Below, in pieces: positions 1 to 5,415 of a DNA stretch of 5,524 nt. Every line of letters starts with the position of its first letter. The first letter of the stretch is position 1. The position numbers and the translations under genes are program-made. The stretch covers positions 1 through 5,524 of the forward strand of contig QFNN01000150.1 in the NCBI GenBank assembly GCA_003240855.1. Direction: 5' to 3'. Under the pieces are notes generated by a model. That model searched no databases and had not been told where the DNA came from. It worked only from the letters and a program-made list of their open reading frames with translations. Source of the DNA: Sphingomonas sanxanigenens. Lineage in GTDB: Bacteria; Pseudomonadota; Alphaproteobacteria; Sphingomonadales; Sphingomonadaceae.

Positions 1-70
1 CGGCATTTACGTCCGCCTCATCCTGGTCAATCCGCTCGATGTCGGTCGTATAGGGGATCGGGCTGCTCAT
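1..70 (-). CDS. Partial CDS: N-terminus of a probable catalase-family protein
   Basis: An open frame begins with ATG at 70-68 on the minus strand and runs off the left edge after 23 codons (MSSPIPYTTDIERIDQDE followed by ADVNA). A GGAGG Shine-Dalgarno lies 4 bases before the ATG, and the gene follows the 60-residue protein by 28 bases, so it looks like the next member of the same operon. From memory, the pattern 'Y-x-x-D-(I/V)-E-x-(I/P)-x-x-D-E-A' resembles the start of catalase-family (SrpA/KatA-like, haem-binding) proteins of alphaproteobacteria, which go on to a conserved 'HAVR-x-VHAKSHG' stretch. That diagnostic stretch would lie outside the window, so the family call is inference; the existence of a coding start is much better supported than its identity. 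A haem catalase-like protein would fit the stress/redox character of the neighbours. Confidence 0.55.
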   Translation of the reverse strand, partial: MSSPIPYTTDIERIDQDEADVNA

Positions 71-98
71 CGGGCCTCCGGCGATAGTTTGAAACATC

Positions 99-281
99 TC
101 AATCCGGGCGCGCGTTGTCGCGATCCTCGGCCGGATAATCCTCGGGTTTTACCGTGCCGACATTGGGCCGGTCCTCCACCTTTTCGGAGGGTTTCCCCTT
201 GGGCCGATCATCCTCAGCCTCATGGTCCGGACGGGCATCGCCGAGCGGTCCTCGCGCTACTCTACTGGTATCCTTGGACAT
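99..281 (-). CDS. Small, highly charged hypothetical protein (60 aa)
   Basis: A 60-codon frame starts with ATG at 281-279 and ends with TGA at 101-99. An AGGAGG Shine-Dalgarno sits 5 bases before the ATG and partly overlaps the TAG stop of the short-chain dehydrogenase upstream; only 9 bases separate that stop from this start. This spacing is the main reason to believe the gene. The protein is almost all polar: rich in Asp, Glu, Arg, Lys and Pro, with no Cys, Trp, Phe, Ile or Gln and a single Leu. It has no signal peptide or membrane segment and is probably disordered. An Arg-Pro pair in an acidic setting recurs at residues 17-18, 26-27, 38-39 and 58-59. I do not recognise a family. By composition it resembles small hydrophilic stress proteins, but that is only an analogy. 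It is likely co-transcribed with the dehydrogenases. Confidence 0.72.
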   Translation of the reverse strand: MSKDTSRVARGPLGDARPDHEAEDDRPKGKPSEKVEDRPNVGTVKPEDYPAEDRDNARPD

Positions 282-290
282 TCTGGCCTC

Positions 291-1073
291 CTATTGCGCA
301 CTGCCGGGCTCAGCCATCTTGCGATGCTGCTCAGCCAAAAACGATTGTCGCACTATACCCGCTGCTGCGACCTGCAGCTTGTTCGAAAAGCCCGAAACGA
401 TATGGCCCTTTCCCGCCAAGAGCGCGTCCCAGCCATCCTTTGCAACCTTGGCCGGATCGGCCTTGTTGTCGTCGGCACCCACTGAAGTGTCGGTTCCCAG
501 GCCGGCGCGGTCGAAAAATTCCGTATCGGTCACGCCGGGCATCAGCGTCGTCAGCGTGACGCCCTCATGATCCTTGAGTTCATTGCGCAGCGCTTCGGTG
601 AAATTGTCGATGAAAGCCTTGGTGCCGTTGTAGACCGCGTTGAAGCTGCCGGGGATGAATCCAGCGATCGAGCCAGTGACGAGGATCTTTCCCGCATCGC
701 GCGCCACCATCGGACTGAGCACCTTGTGAAGGAGGTAGATGGTCCCGGTGATGTTGGTGTCTATGACATGGCGCCAATCGGATAGCTGCTGGTCGAGAAA
801 CGCATGTCCCAGGCCATGCCCGGCATTGGCGCAGAGCAAGTCCACCTGTCGCCCGCCGGCACGATCGAGCAATTGATCGACGCCCTGTACGGTAGAAAGA
901 TCGACCTCGAGCGTATCGACCGCGACACCAAAACTTGCGAGTCCAGCCGAGGCATCGGCAAAGGGCGTGTCGGCAACCACGAGGAGATCATAGCCATCTG
1001 CGGCCGCCAGTTTTGCCAATTCAGCGCCAATCCCGCTGGACGCGCCGGAGATGATTGCGAATTTACTAGCCAT
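291..1073 (-). CDS. SDR family NAD(P)-dependent oxidoreductase (260 aa)
   Basis: A classical short-chain dehydrogenase/reductase, cytosolic, expected to oxidise or reduce an alcohol/carbonyl pair; the substrate cannot be read from sequence. Seen in order: an N-terminal Rossmann fold with the glycine-rich motif SGASSGIG (residues 9-16, Ser in place of the usual Thr), the NAG motif (83-85), active-site Asn107, Ser135 in VTGSIAG, the YxxxK pair Tyr148 and Lys152, and the PG turn (179-180). The full catalytic tetrad is present and the length is typical. Asp35 after the second strand, with no Arg pair there, hints at NAD(H) over NADP(H); this is inference. The ATG at 1073 is preferred because GAGGAG lies 7 bases upstream. 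An in-frame GTG at 1088-1086 would add five residues and overlap the upstream stop, but it has no better site. The ATG is 11 bases after the stop of the zinc dehydrogenase, so the two are almost certainly co-transcribed. Confidence 0.94.
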   Translation of the reverse strand: MASKFAIISGASSGIGAELAKLAAADGYDLLVVADTPFADASAGLASFGVAVDTLEVDLSTVQGVDQLLDRAGGRQVDLLCANAGHGLGHAFLDQQLSDWRHVIDTNITGTIYLLHKVLSPMVARDAGKILVTGSIAGFIPGSFNAVYNGTKAFIDNFTEALRNELKDHEGVTLTTLMPGVTDTEFFDRAGLGTDTSVGADDNKADPAKVAKDGWDALLAGKGHIVSGFSNKLQVAAAGIVRQSFLAEQHRKMAEPGSAQ

Positions 1074-1084
1074 GTCTTTTCTCC

Positions 1085-2275
1085 TCACGCCGCAACGCGA
1101 TCAAAGGCGGGCTTCAGCACGATCTTGGTCACTTCATTCTGCTGGTCGTGGAACATCTTGTAGCCCATGGGAGCATCCTCCAGCCCCATCCGATGCGAAA
1201 TGAGGAAGGTCGTGTCGATCTTCCCTTCGACGATCGCATTCAAAAGTGCGGGCATATAATGCTGGACGCTGGTCTGGCCGGTCTTGAGCGTCAGCCCTTT
1301 CTCCATGAAGGCGCCCAGCGGGAATTTATCGACAAAGCCGCCATAGACGGCCGGCATGGAAACGCGGCCGCCCTTGCGGCAGGCATGGATCGCCTGTCGG
1401 ATCGAATGGGTTCTGTCGGTACCAAGAAACATCGACGCCTTGATCTGATCGACCACATTGTCGAGGAAGAAGCCGTGCGCTTCGAGGCCAACGGCGTCGA
1501 TGACTGCGTCGGGACCGATGCCGCCAGTCATCTCCATCAGCGCCTCATATGTCTTCGTTTCTTCATAGTTGATGGTTTCCGCGCCGAAGCGCTTCGCTAG
1601 CTCAAGGCGATGCGGGAAATGGTCGATCGCGATCACCCGATGCGCGCCCATCAGGAAGGCGGACTGGACCGCGAACAGGCCGACCGGTCCGCAGCCCCAG
1701 ACCGCGACGGTGTCGCCCGGCTCGATATCGGCATATTCGGCCGCCTGCCAGCCGGTTGGGAGAATATCGGAGAGGAAAAGGACCTGGTCATCATCCAACC
1801 CATCGGGAACGACGATCGGCCCGACGTCGGAAAATGGCACACGGACATATTCGGCTTGCCCACCTGCATAGCCGCCGGTCAGATGGCTGTAGCCGAACAG
1901 TCCGGACATTGGTTGGCCATACATTTCCCGGCCGATATCCTGATTGTCGGCGGGATTGCCGTTATCGCAGGCGGAATATTGATGCTTGCCGCAATGGTAG
2001 CAGTTCCCGCAGGCGATGGTGAAAGGCACCACGACCCGCTGCCCCTTCTTCAACGTCGATTTTGCACCGGTCTCGACCACTTCGCCCATGAACTCATGGC
2101 CAAGGATGTCGCCGGCTTTCATGGTCGGGATGTAGCCATCATAAAGATGCAGGTCCGAACCGCATATGGCGGTCGAGGTGATCTTGATGATGGCGTCGCG
2201 CGGATTGAGGATTTCAGGGTCGTCGACGGTATCGACGCGGACATCATGCTTGCCGTGCCAGGTTAGCGCGCGCAT
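1085..2275 (-). CDS. Zinc-dependent alcohol dehydrogenase, formaldehyde dehydrogenase-like (396 aa)
   Basis: A medium-chain dehydrogenase/reductase with both zinc sites and an NAD-binding Rossmann domain. Seen: catalytic-zinc ligands Cys38 (in CGSD) and His60-Glu61 (GHEFMGEVVE), a structural-zinc cysteine set at 89, 92, 95 and 103, an insertion at about 104-140 rich in Gly and Asn, Asp170 in SDILPTGW as the probable third catalytic-zinc ligand, the nucleotide loop GCGPVG (194-199), and Asp218 at the end of the next strand, which favours NAD over NADP. Length and the long insertion match the formaldehyde-dehydrogenase-like branch (relatives of the roughly 400-residue formaldehyde dehydrogenase/dismutase of Pseudomonas putida) rather than simple ethanol dehydrogenases. 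The actual substrate is unknown; aldehyde or alcohol detoxification is a reasonable inference. The ATG shares one base with the TGA of the SRPBCC gene (TGATG) and has GAGGAG 8 bases upstream, indicating translational coupling. Confidence 0.95.
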   Translation of the reverse strand: MRALTWHGKHDVRVDTVDDPEILNPRDAIIKITSTAICGSDLHLYDGYIPTMKAGDILGHEFMGEVVETGAKSTLKKGQRVVVPFTIACGNCYHCGKHQYSACDNGNPADNQDIGREMYGQPMSGLFGYSHLTGGYAGGQAEYVRVPFSDVGPIVVPDGLDDDQVLFLSDILPTGWQAAEYADIEPGDTVAVWGCGPVGLFAVQSAFLMGAHRVIAIDHFPHRLELAKRFGAETINYEETKTYEALMEMTGGIGPDAVIDAVGLEAHGFFLDNVVDQIKASMFLGTDRTHSIRQAIHACRKGGRVSMPAVYGGFVDKFPLGAFMEKGLTLKTGQTSVQHYMPALLNAIVEGKIDTTFLISHRMGLEDAPMGYKMFHDQQNEVTKIVLKPAFDRVAA

Positions 2276-2850
2276 CAGTTCTTCTCCTCGGCAAATTGCT
2301 GTGCTGTGCGGGCGGCAGTGGCGACCTCGCCGGTTTCCATGAGCTGCTTGAACCGCCGCAGATCGCGCCGCGCCTGAATGGCCGGTTCGCGCTGGAACAT
2401 CTTGGCGACGATCTTGCCGATGAAGCCGGCGGGCGGATCATAGGTGATGGTAGCCGTGACGATCGTGCCGCGCTCGCCCGCGTCGCGAAATTCGATTCGA
2501 CCGCTATTGGGGACGTCAGCGCCTTCGACAGAAGCCCAGGCGATCAGCTCACCGTCTATCTCTTCGGTGATGACCGCGTCCCATTCTACGGTCTTTCCCG
2601 CCGGCGCCTTCACCACCCAGTGGGAGCGTCCAGCGGCGAGGACGTCCACGCGCTCCACATTCTCCATGAAGCTGGGCAGCCGGGTGAAGTCGCGCCAATA
2701 GGCAAAAAGTTCGGTGCGAGTGCGATTGATGGTCACGGACTTGCCAATGAGGCTTCCATGATCCGCCCCCTCGATTGCGGTTGAAGCCTCTTTCTTCTGC
2801 TCGTTCGACTTTGCAGTGGCCGCAGGGGCATCGTCTGTCGCATGACTCAT
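2275..2850 (-). CDS. SRPBCC family protein, polyketide cyclase/dehydrase-like (191 aa)
   Basis: A START/SRPBCC-fold protein of the polyketide cyclase/dehydrase group, a helix-grip fold that binds hydrophobic ligands; no reaction can be assigned. After a polar, probably disordered N-terminus (residues 1-30), the fold begins at about 35 with KSVTINRTRTELFAYWRDF, followed by the typical LPSFMENVERVDV segment (58-70), beta strands with WVVKAPAG and VEWDAVI, then SGRIEF and GTIVTATITYDPP, and a C-terminal helix (143-171) ending in RRDLRRFKQLMETGE. The start is set at ATG 2850 because AAGGAG lies 8 bases before it; the ATG at 2856 would leave only 2 bases, and upstream in-frame starts at 2892 (ATG) and 2907 (TTG) have no clear site. 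It is the first gene of the minus-strand operon and overlaps the dehydrogenase by one base. The pairing suggests a ligand carrier or partner for the redox enzymes, but that is inference. Confidence 0.9.
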   Translation of the reverse strand: MSHATDDAPAATAKSNEQKKEASTAIEGADHGSLIGKSVTINRTRTELFAYWRDFTRLPSFMENVERVDVLAAGRSHWVVKAPAGKTVEWDAVITEEIDGELIAWASVEGADVPNSGRIEFRDAGERGTIVTATITYDPPAGFIGKIVAKMFQREPAIQARRDLRRFKQLMETGEVATAARTAQQFAEEKN

Positions 2851-2934
2851 GGGCATAGCTCCTTGGGCATGGGAAATAGGCTGCGCCAACATGGATGGGC
2901 GCAGCAAAAGCGAGCCTTGGTCTCGCCGCTACTC

Positions 2935-2960
2935 AACGCGACTGCCGCAGCAATAGTCCC
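2935..2960 (-). promoter_or_regulatory. Possible EcfG-type promoter for the minus-strand operon (weak)
   Basis: Read on the minus strand, GGGAC (2960-2956) is followed by 17 bases and then CGTT (2938-2935). This differs from the EcfG consensus GGAAC-N16/17-CGTT by one base in the -35 element. It lies 85 bases before the ATG of the SRPBCC gene, so the leader would be about 75-80 bases. The orientation and location fit, but a one-mismatch hit in 290 bases is weak evidence. Confidence 0.3.
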
Positions 2961-3080
2961 ATAAACACGGGGATAAATCTTATTGATGGAGATCAGTGTT
3001 GGAGCCACAGCGGGCGCCGGGTTGCGCGATAAACGGCCGCACGAGGGTCTTCAGGCGTGAATGCCCTGCTCTCTGGCACT

Positions 3081-3105
3081 GGAACGGACGGTAGCCTGGA
3101 CCGTT
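3081..3105 (+). promoter_or_regulatory. EcfG (general stress sigma factor) promoter
   Basis: GGAAC (3081-3085), a 16-base spacer, then CGTT (3102-3105). This matches fully the known consensus for EcfG/SigT sigma factors, which drive the general stress response of alphaproteobacteria under PhyR-NepR control. The expected start of transcription, a few bases after the -10 element near 3112, would give a leader of about 30 bases ahead of the ATG at 3141, with the GAGGAG ribosome binding site inside it. Both the exact match and the distance support a real promoter for the alpha/beta hydrolase gene, and possibly for the genes after it. Confidence 0.75.
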
Positions 3106-3140
3106 CGCCTGGGCGTCCCCCACCAGTCGAGGAGTGATCC

Positions 3141-3929
3141 ATGAAAACCGTGATATTCGTCCATGGCATGTTTCAAAATCCTGTCAGCTGGCGCAAATGG
3201 ACCCACTATTTCAGCGAGAAGGGCTATGAGTGCGTGGCACCGGCCTGGCCGCTTCACGCAGGAAACCCACTCGATCTGCGTGAGAACCCGCCTGAAGGTC
3301 TGGGCGACCTTCGCCTTCGCGAGGTGATCGAAGCGGTCGAGGCCCAGGTGCGTCGTTACGACCTGCCGATCATGATCGGTCATTCGGTCGGCGGGCTCAT
3401 CACCCAGATCCTGCTCAGTCGCGGATTGCTGTCGAGCGGCGTTGCCATCAATTCGGTCGCCCCCAACGCAATTATCGATCTCGATTGGGGCTTCATCAAA
3501 AACAGCGCGATCATCGCAAACCCTCTGAAGGGCAATGCGCCTGTGCTCATGGACGAGAAGACCTTCCGTGATGCGTTCGCCAATAGTTTGAGCCCACCGG
3601 ACGCAGCAGCCGAATTCGAGGCGACGGCGACGCATGACAGCCGCAACATTCTGCGCGATTGCATGGGCGAAGATGGCCGGATCGATCTCGATGCGCCGCA
3701 CGCGCCCCTGCTGCTGATCGGCGGTGAAGAGGATCAGATCATTCCCGCACATCTTAGCGAGAAAAATTTCAGGGCCTACACGGACGTAGCGAGCCTGACG
3801 GAGTTTCTGCCCTTCGCCGGCCGCAGCCACTATATCTGCAATGAACCGGGCTGGCAGGATGTCGCGGAAGCCGCCTACCAGTTTATCGAGCCCAACAGCG
3901 CCGCAACCAGCGCCGGCGCGATCATCTGA
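3141..3929 (+). CDS. Alpha/beta hydrolase (262 aa)
   Basis: An alpha/beta-hydrolase-fold enzyme, expected to cleave an ester, lactone, amide or similar bond; the substrate is unknown. The first strand leads to the oxyanion-hole motif VHGMF (residues 7-11). The nucleophile elbow is GHSVGG with Ser82, the acid is probably Asp198 in IGGEEDQIIP, and the base is His230 in AGRSHYI, so the triad is complete. A cap region lies at about 110-175. There is no signal peptide, so it is probably cytosolic. The ATG at 3141 has GAGGAG 6 bases upstream. The C-terminal tail (about 252-262) is Ala/Ser-rich and looks like a loose extension. An exact EcfG-type promoter lies 36 bases before the start, which points to induction in the general stress response. 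Similar single-domain hydrolases are often labelled esterases or non-haem chloroperoxidases; nothing here decides between them. Confidence 0.93.
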   Translation: MKTVIFVHGMFQNPVSWRKWTHYFSEKGYECVAPAWPLHAGNPLDLRENPPEGLGDLRLREVIEAVEAQVRRYDLPIMIGHSVGGLITQILLSRGLLSSGVAINSVAPNAIIDLDWGFIKNSAIIANPLKGNAPVLMDEKTFRDAFANSLSPPDAAAEFEATATHDSRNILRDCMGEDGRIDLDAPHAPLLLIGGEEDQIIPAHLSEKNFRAYTDVASLTEFLPFAGRSHYICNEPGWQDVAEAAYQFIEPNSAATSAGAII

Positions 3930-3936
3930 TAGCCCC

Positions 3937-3971
3937 CGCCGGCCCGAAGGCGAGCGCCGTGCGAACCGGCG
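3937..3971 (+). terminator. Hairpin just after the hydrolase stop (possible terminator)
   Basis: CGCCGG (3937-3942) is the exact reverse complement of CCGGCG (3966-3971), and a smaller GGC/GCC stem can form inside the 23-base loop. It starts 8 bases after the TGA of the hydrolase gene. No T tract follows, so it may terminate weakly, protect the 3' end, or do nothing. Confidence 0.3.
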
Positions 3972-3987
3972 CAGACTTGTCCATTCG

Positions 3988-4011
3988 ACCCCGGACCGCT
4001 GCACCCGGGGT
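3988..4011 (+). terminator. Perfect 7-bp GC-rich inverted repeat between hydrolase and membrane protein genes
   Basis: ACCCCGG (3988-3994) pairs exactly with CCGGGGT (4005-4011) around a 10-base loop. It lies mid-way in the 154-base gap. There is no T run after it, so it is either a weak terminator/attenuator or an operator-like site for the gene that begins at 4084. The symmetry is clear; the function is a guess. Confidence 0.35.
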
Positions 4012-4083
4012 GTTACGTGGCAATCTTTACCGACGGTCCGCGAGCCAGCAAGCCGTCACCCAAAGGATCATGAGGATTGGAAG

Positions 4084-4740
4084 ATGGTCATGGTGCGGAA
4101 CAACGGACTGACGCTCGTCCTGCTGTTGTTGTTTGGGGCGAGCATTATCGGACAATGGATCGCGGGCTGGCATGTTCAGGTCGAAGATGCGCACCGTCAT
4201 GGCGAACAGGCGCTTTCGCTCAGCGCCTACAGCTTCAGCCCCGAATTTCTCTCCAGCGTCTTTGAGAATTGGGAGAGCGAGTTCCTGCAAATGTCAGCCT
4301 ATGTGGTGCTGACCGCTTTCCTCGTCCAGCGCGGTTCGGCCGAATCCAAGGACCCGGACGGCCCGCCGCGAGACGCAGACCTCGATCTCCAGGCGAGCAA
4401 GCCCGGTGCACCGAAAATCCTGCGATGGGGGCCAATCTGGCGCGCTCTCTATGCGCAATCGCTCGGCCTGGCTCTGGCCGCCCTTTTCGTCATCTCTTTT
4501 GTCATCCACTGGAGCCAAAGCGCCAGGGTGGCAGCGCAGGATGCAATAGCACATGGAGAACAGCCGCTGACAACGATAGCCTATCTCGGCGATCCTCAGC
4601 TTTGGTTTGAATCCTCCCAAAACTGGCAAAGCGAATTTCTCTCGACTGCCGTTCTGGTGCTTCTATCCATTTTTCTGCGCCAACGGGAATCGCCGGAATC
4701 CAAGGCTGTAGCAGCCCCTCATAGTCAGACGGGCGAGTAA
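4084..4740 (+). CDS. DUF6766-type integral membrane protein with internal duplication (218 aa)
   Basis: A small inner-membrane protein of unknown function that I recognise as DUF6766-like from its NNGLTLVLLLLF start and the FENWESEFLQMSAYVVLT and GSAESKDPD stretches. It is made of two similar units, residues about 5-90 and 122-207. Each has a hydrophobic helix (8-28; 125-143), a polar segment with HGEQ (39-42; 157-160), a NW-x-SEFL motif (62-67; 180-185), a second hydrophobic helix (70-82; 186-198), and a basic/Ser end with ESK (87-89; 205-207). This gives four membrane helices. The linker at 90-117 is charged and Pro-rich. The ATG at 4084 is chosen because AGGA lies 7 bases upstream; ATG 4090 is also possible (GGAAG 6 bases before it). 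The same frame is open back to 3841, but that part overlaps the hydrolase and has no membrane-protein character. A four-helix unit of this kind could be a channel or sensor; no function is proposed. Confidence 0.87.
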   Translation: MVMVRNNGLTLVLLLLFGASIIGQWIAGWHVQVEDAHRHGEQALSLSAYSFSPEFLSSVFENWESEFLQMSAYVVLTAFLVQRGSAESKDPDGPPRDADLDLQASKPGAPKILRWGPIWRALYAQSLGLALAALFVISFVIHWSQSARVAAQDAIAHGEQPLTTIAYLGDPQLWFESSQNWQSEFLSTAVLVLLSIFLRQRESPESKAVAAPHSQTGE

Positions 4741-4797
4741 GCAGATGTGGATGGCTCCATACTCCCGGCCTCCTTCCTTTTTGCGAGTCGTTAGCGA

Positions 4798-4823
4798 GGA
4801 ACCATAATTGGTGCCGACTGCTT
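4798..4823 (+). promoter_or_regulatory. Possible EcfG-type promoter before the hemerythrin gene (imperfect)
   Basis: An exact -35 element GGAAC (4798-4802) is followed after 17 bases by GCTT (4820-4823), which matches only two of the four bases of CGTT. The distance to the ATG at 4854 (31 bases) is close to that of the full promoter at 3081-3105 (36 bases). The placement supports it; the poor -10 element argues against it. Confidence 0.35.
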
Positions 4824-4853
4824 CATTGGCCATCACCCCATAGGAGAATTAGG

Positions 4854-5366
4854 ATGGCCGAGCCGCAATTCACCGATGCGATCGCCCTGTTAAAGGCCGA
4901 CCATCGCAAGGTCGAGGATCTGTTCGAGAAGTTCGAGAGTGCCAAATCCGCAGACCGCAAGCAGGCGCTGGCGCACGAGATTTGCGTCGAGCTCAAAATC
5001 CACACGCTCATCGAGGAAGAAATCTTCTATCCCGCCTTCCGCGGGTTGATCGAGGACGACACGCTCGACGAAGCCTATGTCGAACATGATGGCGCCAAGG
5101 TGCTGATCAACGATTTGGAGGCCGGGTCGCCAGACGACGCTTTCTACGATGCAAAGGTCAAGGTGCTTTCGGAAGAAATCAAGCATCATGTCCATGAGGA
5201 GGAAATGCCGTCGGAGGGCATGTTCGCTCAGTGTCGGAAGACGGATGTCGATCTTGTGGCACTCCGCGACGCGATGGCTGCACGCAAGAAGGAATTGCTT
5301 GCGCAAGCAAAGGCAGACGGGCTGCCCGCTGCAAAGCCGACAGCTGTGAACCTGCTCGCAGCCTAA
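4854..5366 (+). CDS. Hemerythrin HHE domain-containing protein (170 aa)
   Basis: A cytosolic four-helix-bundle protein of the hemerythrin/HHE cation-binding family, which binds a non-haem di-iron centre and is used to sense or handle oxygen, nitric oxide or iron. Likely ligands seen: His17 in ADHRKVEDLF, the pair His50 and Glu54 (H-x3-E in KIHTLIEEEIFYP), His78 in VEHDGAK, and His111 with Glu115 (H-x3-E in HHVHEEEMP). The spacing fits two HHE half-repeats, so the iron site looks intact. The C-terminal part (about 131-170) is an Ala/Lys-rich helix and tail that is common in bacterial relatives. There is no signal peptide. The ATG has AGGAG 7 bases upstream, which fixes the start. It is 113 bases after the membrane protein gene and may have its own promoter. 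In this company a role in oxidative or nitrosative stress is plausible, but the exact role is inference. Confidence 0.94.
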   Translation: MAEPQFTDAIALLKADHRKVEDLFEKFESAKSADRKQALAHEICVELKIHTLIEEEIFYPAFRGLIEDDTLDEAYVEHDGAKVLINDLEAGSPDDAFYDAKVKVLSEEIKHHVHEEEMPSEGMFAQCRKTDVDLVALRDAMAARKKELLAQAKADGLPAAKPTAVNLLAA

Positions 5367-5387
5367 TCAGCCGGTAAAACGCAATGG

Positions 5388-5412
5388 GCCGGCGTCTGAA
5401 AATGGCGACGGC
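5388..5412 (+). terminator. Probable hairpin terminator after the hemerythrin gene
   Basis: GCCGGCGTC (5388-5396) pairs with GGCGACGGC (5404-5412) around a 7-base loop TGAAAAT: seven Watson-Crick pairs, one T-G wobble and one G-A mismatch. It begins 21 bases after the TAA stop. No T tract follows, so it is a GC-rich hairpin and not a textbook intrinsic terminator, but its position is right. Confidence 0.42.
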
Positions 5413-5415
5413 TCA

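Noticed and set aside
89..570. Overlapping plus-strand frames of 156 and 138 residues at the left side
   Set aside because: They are antisense to the end of the SDR gene and the 60-residue gene, are Pro/Arg/Ser-rich, and have no convincing domain content.
1071..1088. GTG start at 1088 for the SDR gene
   Set aside because: The GAGGAG site would fall inside the extended coding part, whereas the ATG at 1073 has it at the ideal distance and gives the normal SDR N-terminus.
1610..2266. 218-residue plus-strand frame within the zinc dehydrogenase gene
   Set aside because: It lies wholly antisense to a gene with all zinc and NAD motifs and shows no family resemblance.
2851..2907. Longer N-terminus of the SRPBCC protein from the TTG at 2907 or ATG at 2892
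   Set aside because: No clear ribosome binding site precedes these codons, while AAGGAG lies 8 bases before the ATG at 2850.
3051..4004. 317-residue open frame on the minus strand opposite the hydrolase gene
   Set aside because: It is the complement of a strongly supported hydrolase gene with an intact catalytic triad; its product is Arg-rich with no recognisable domain. Long antisense frames are common in GC-rich DNA.
3841..4083. N-terminal extension of the DUF6766 protein in the same frame
   Set aside because: It overlaps the 3' end of the hydrolase gene out of frame and then crosses non-coding inverted repeats; the family similarity begins at about 4084, where a ribosome binding site is found.
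4096..4120. GGAAC at the start of the DUF6766 gene as an EcfG -35 element
   Set aside because: No GTT-type -10 element occurs at 16-17 bases and the site lies inside the coding region.
4741..4790. T-rich CCTTCCTTTTTGCG stretch after the membrane protein gene as an intrinsic terminator
   Set aside because: The only inverted repeat nearby (TGGA-TGGC-TCCA at about 4747-4759) is too short and too far from the T run to be convincing.
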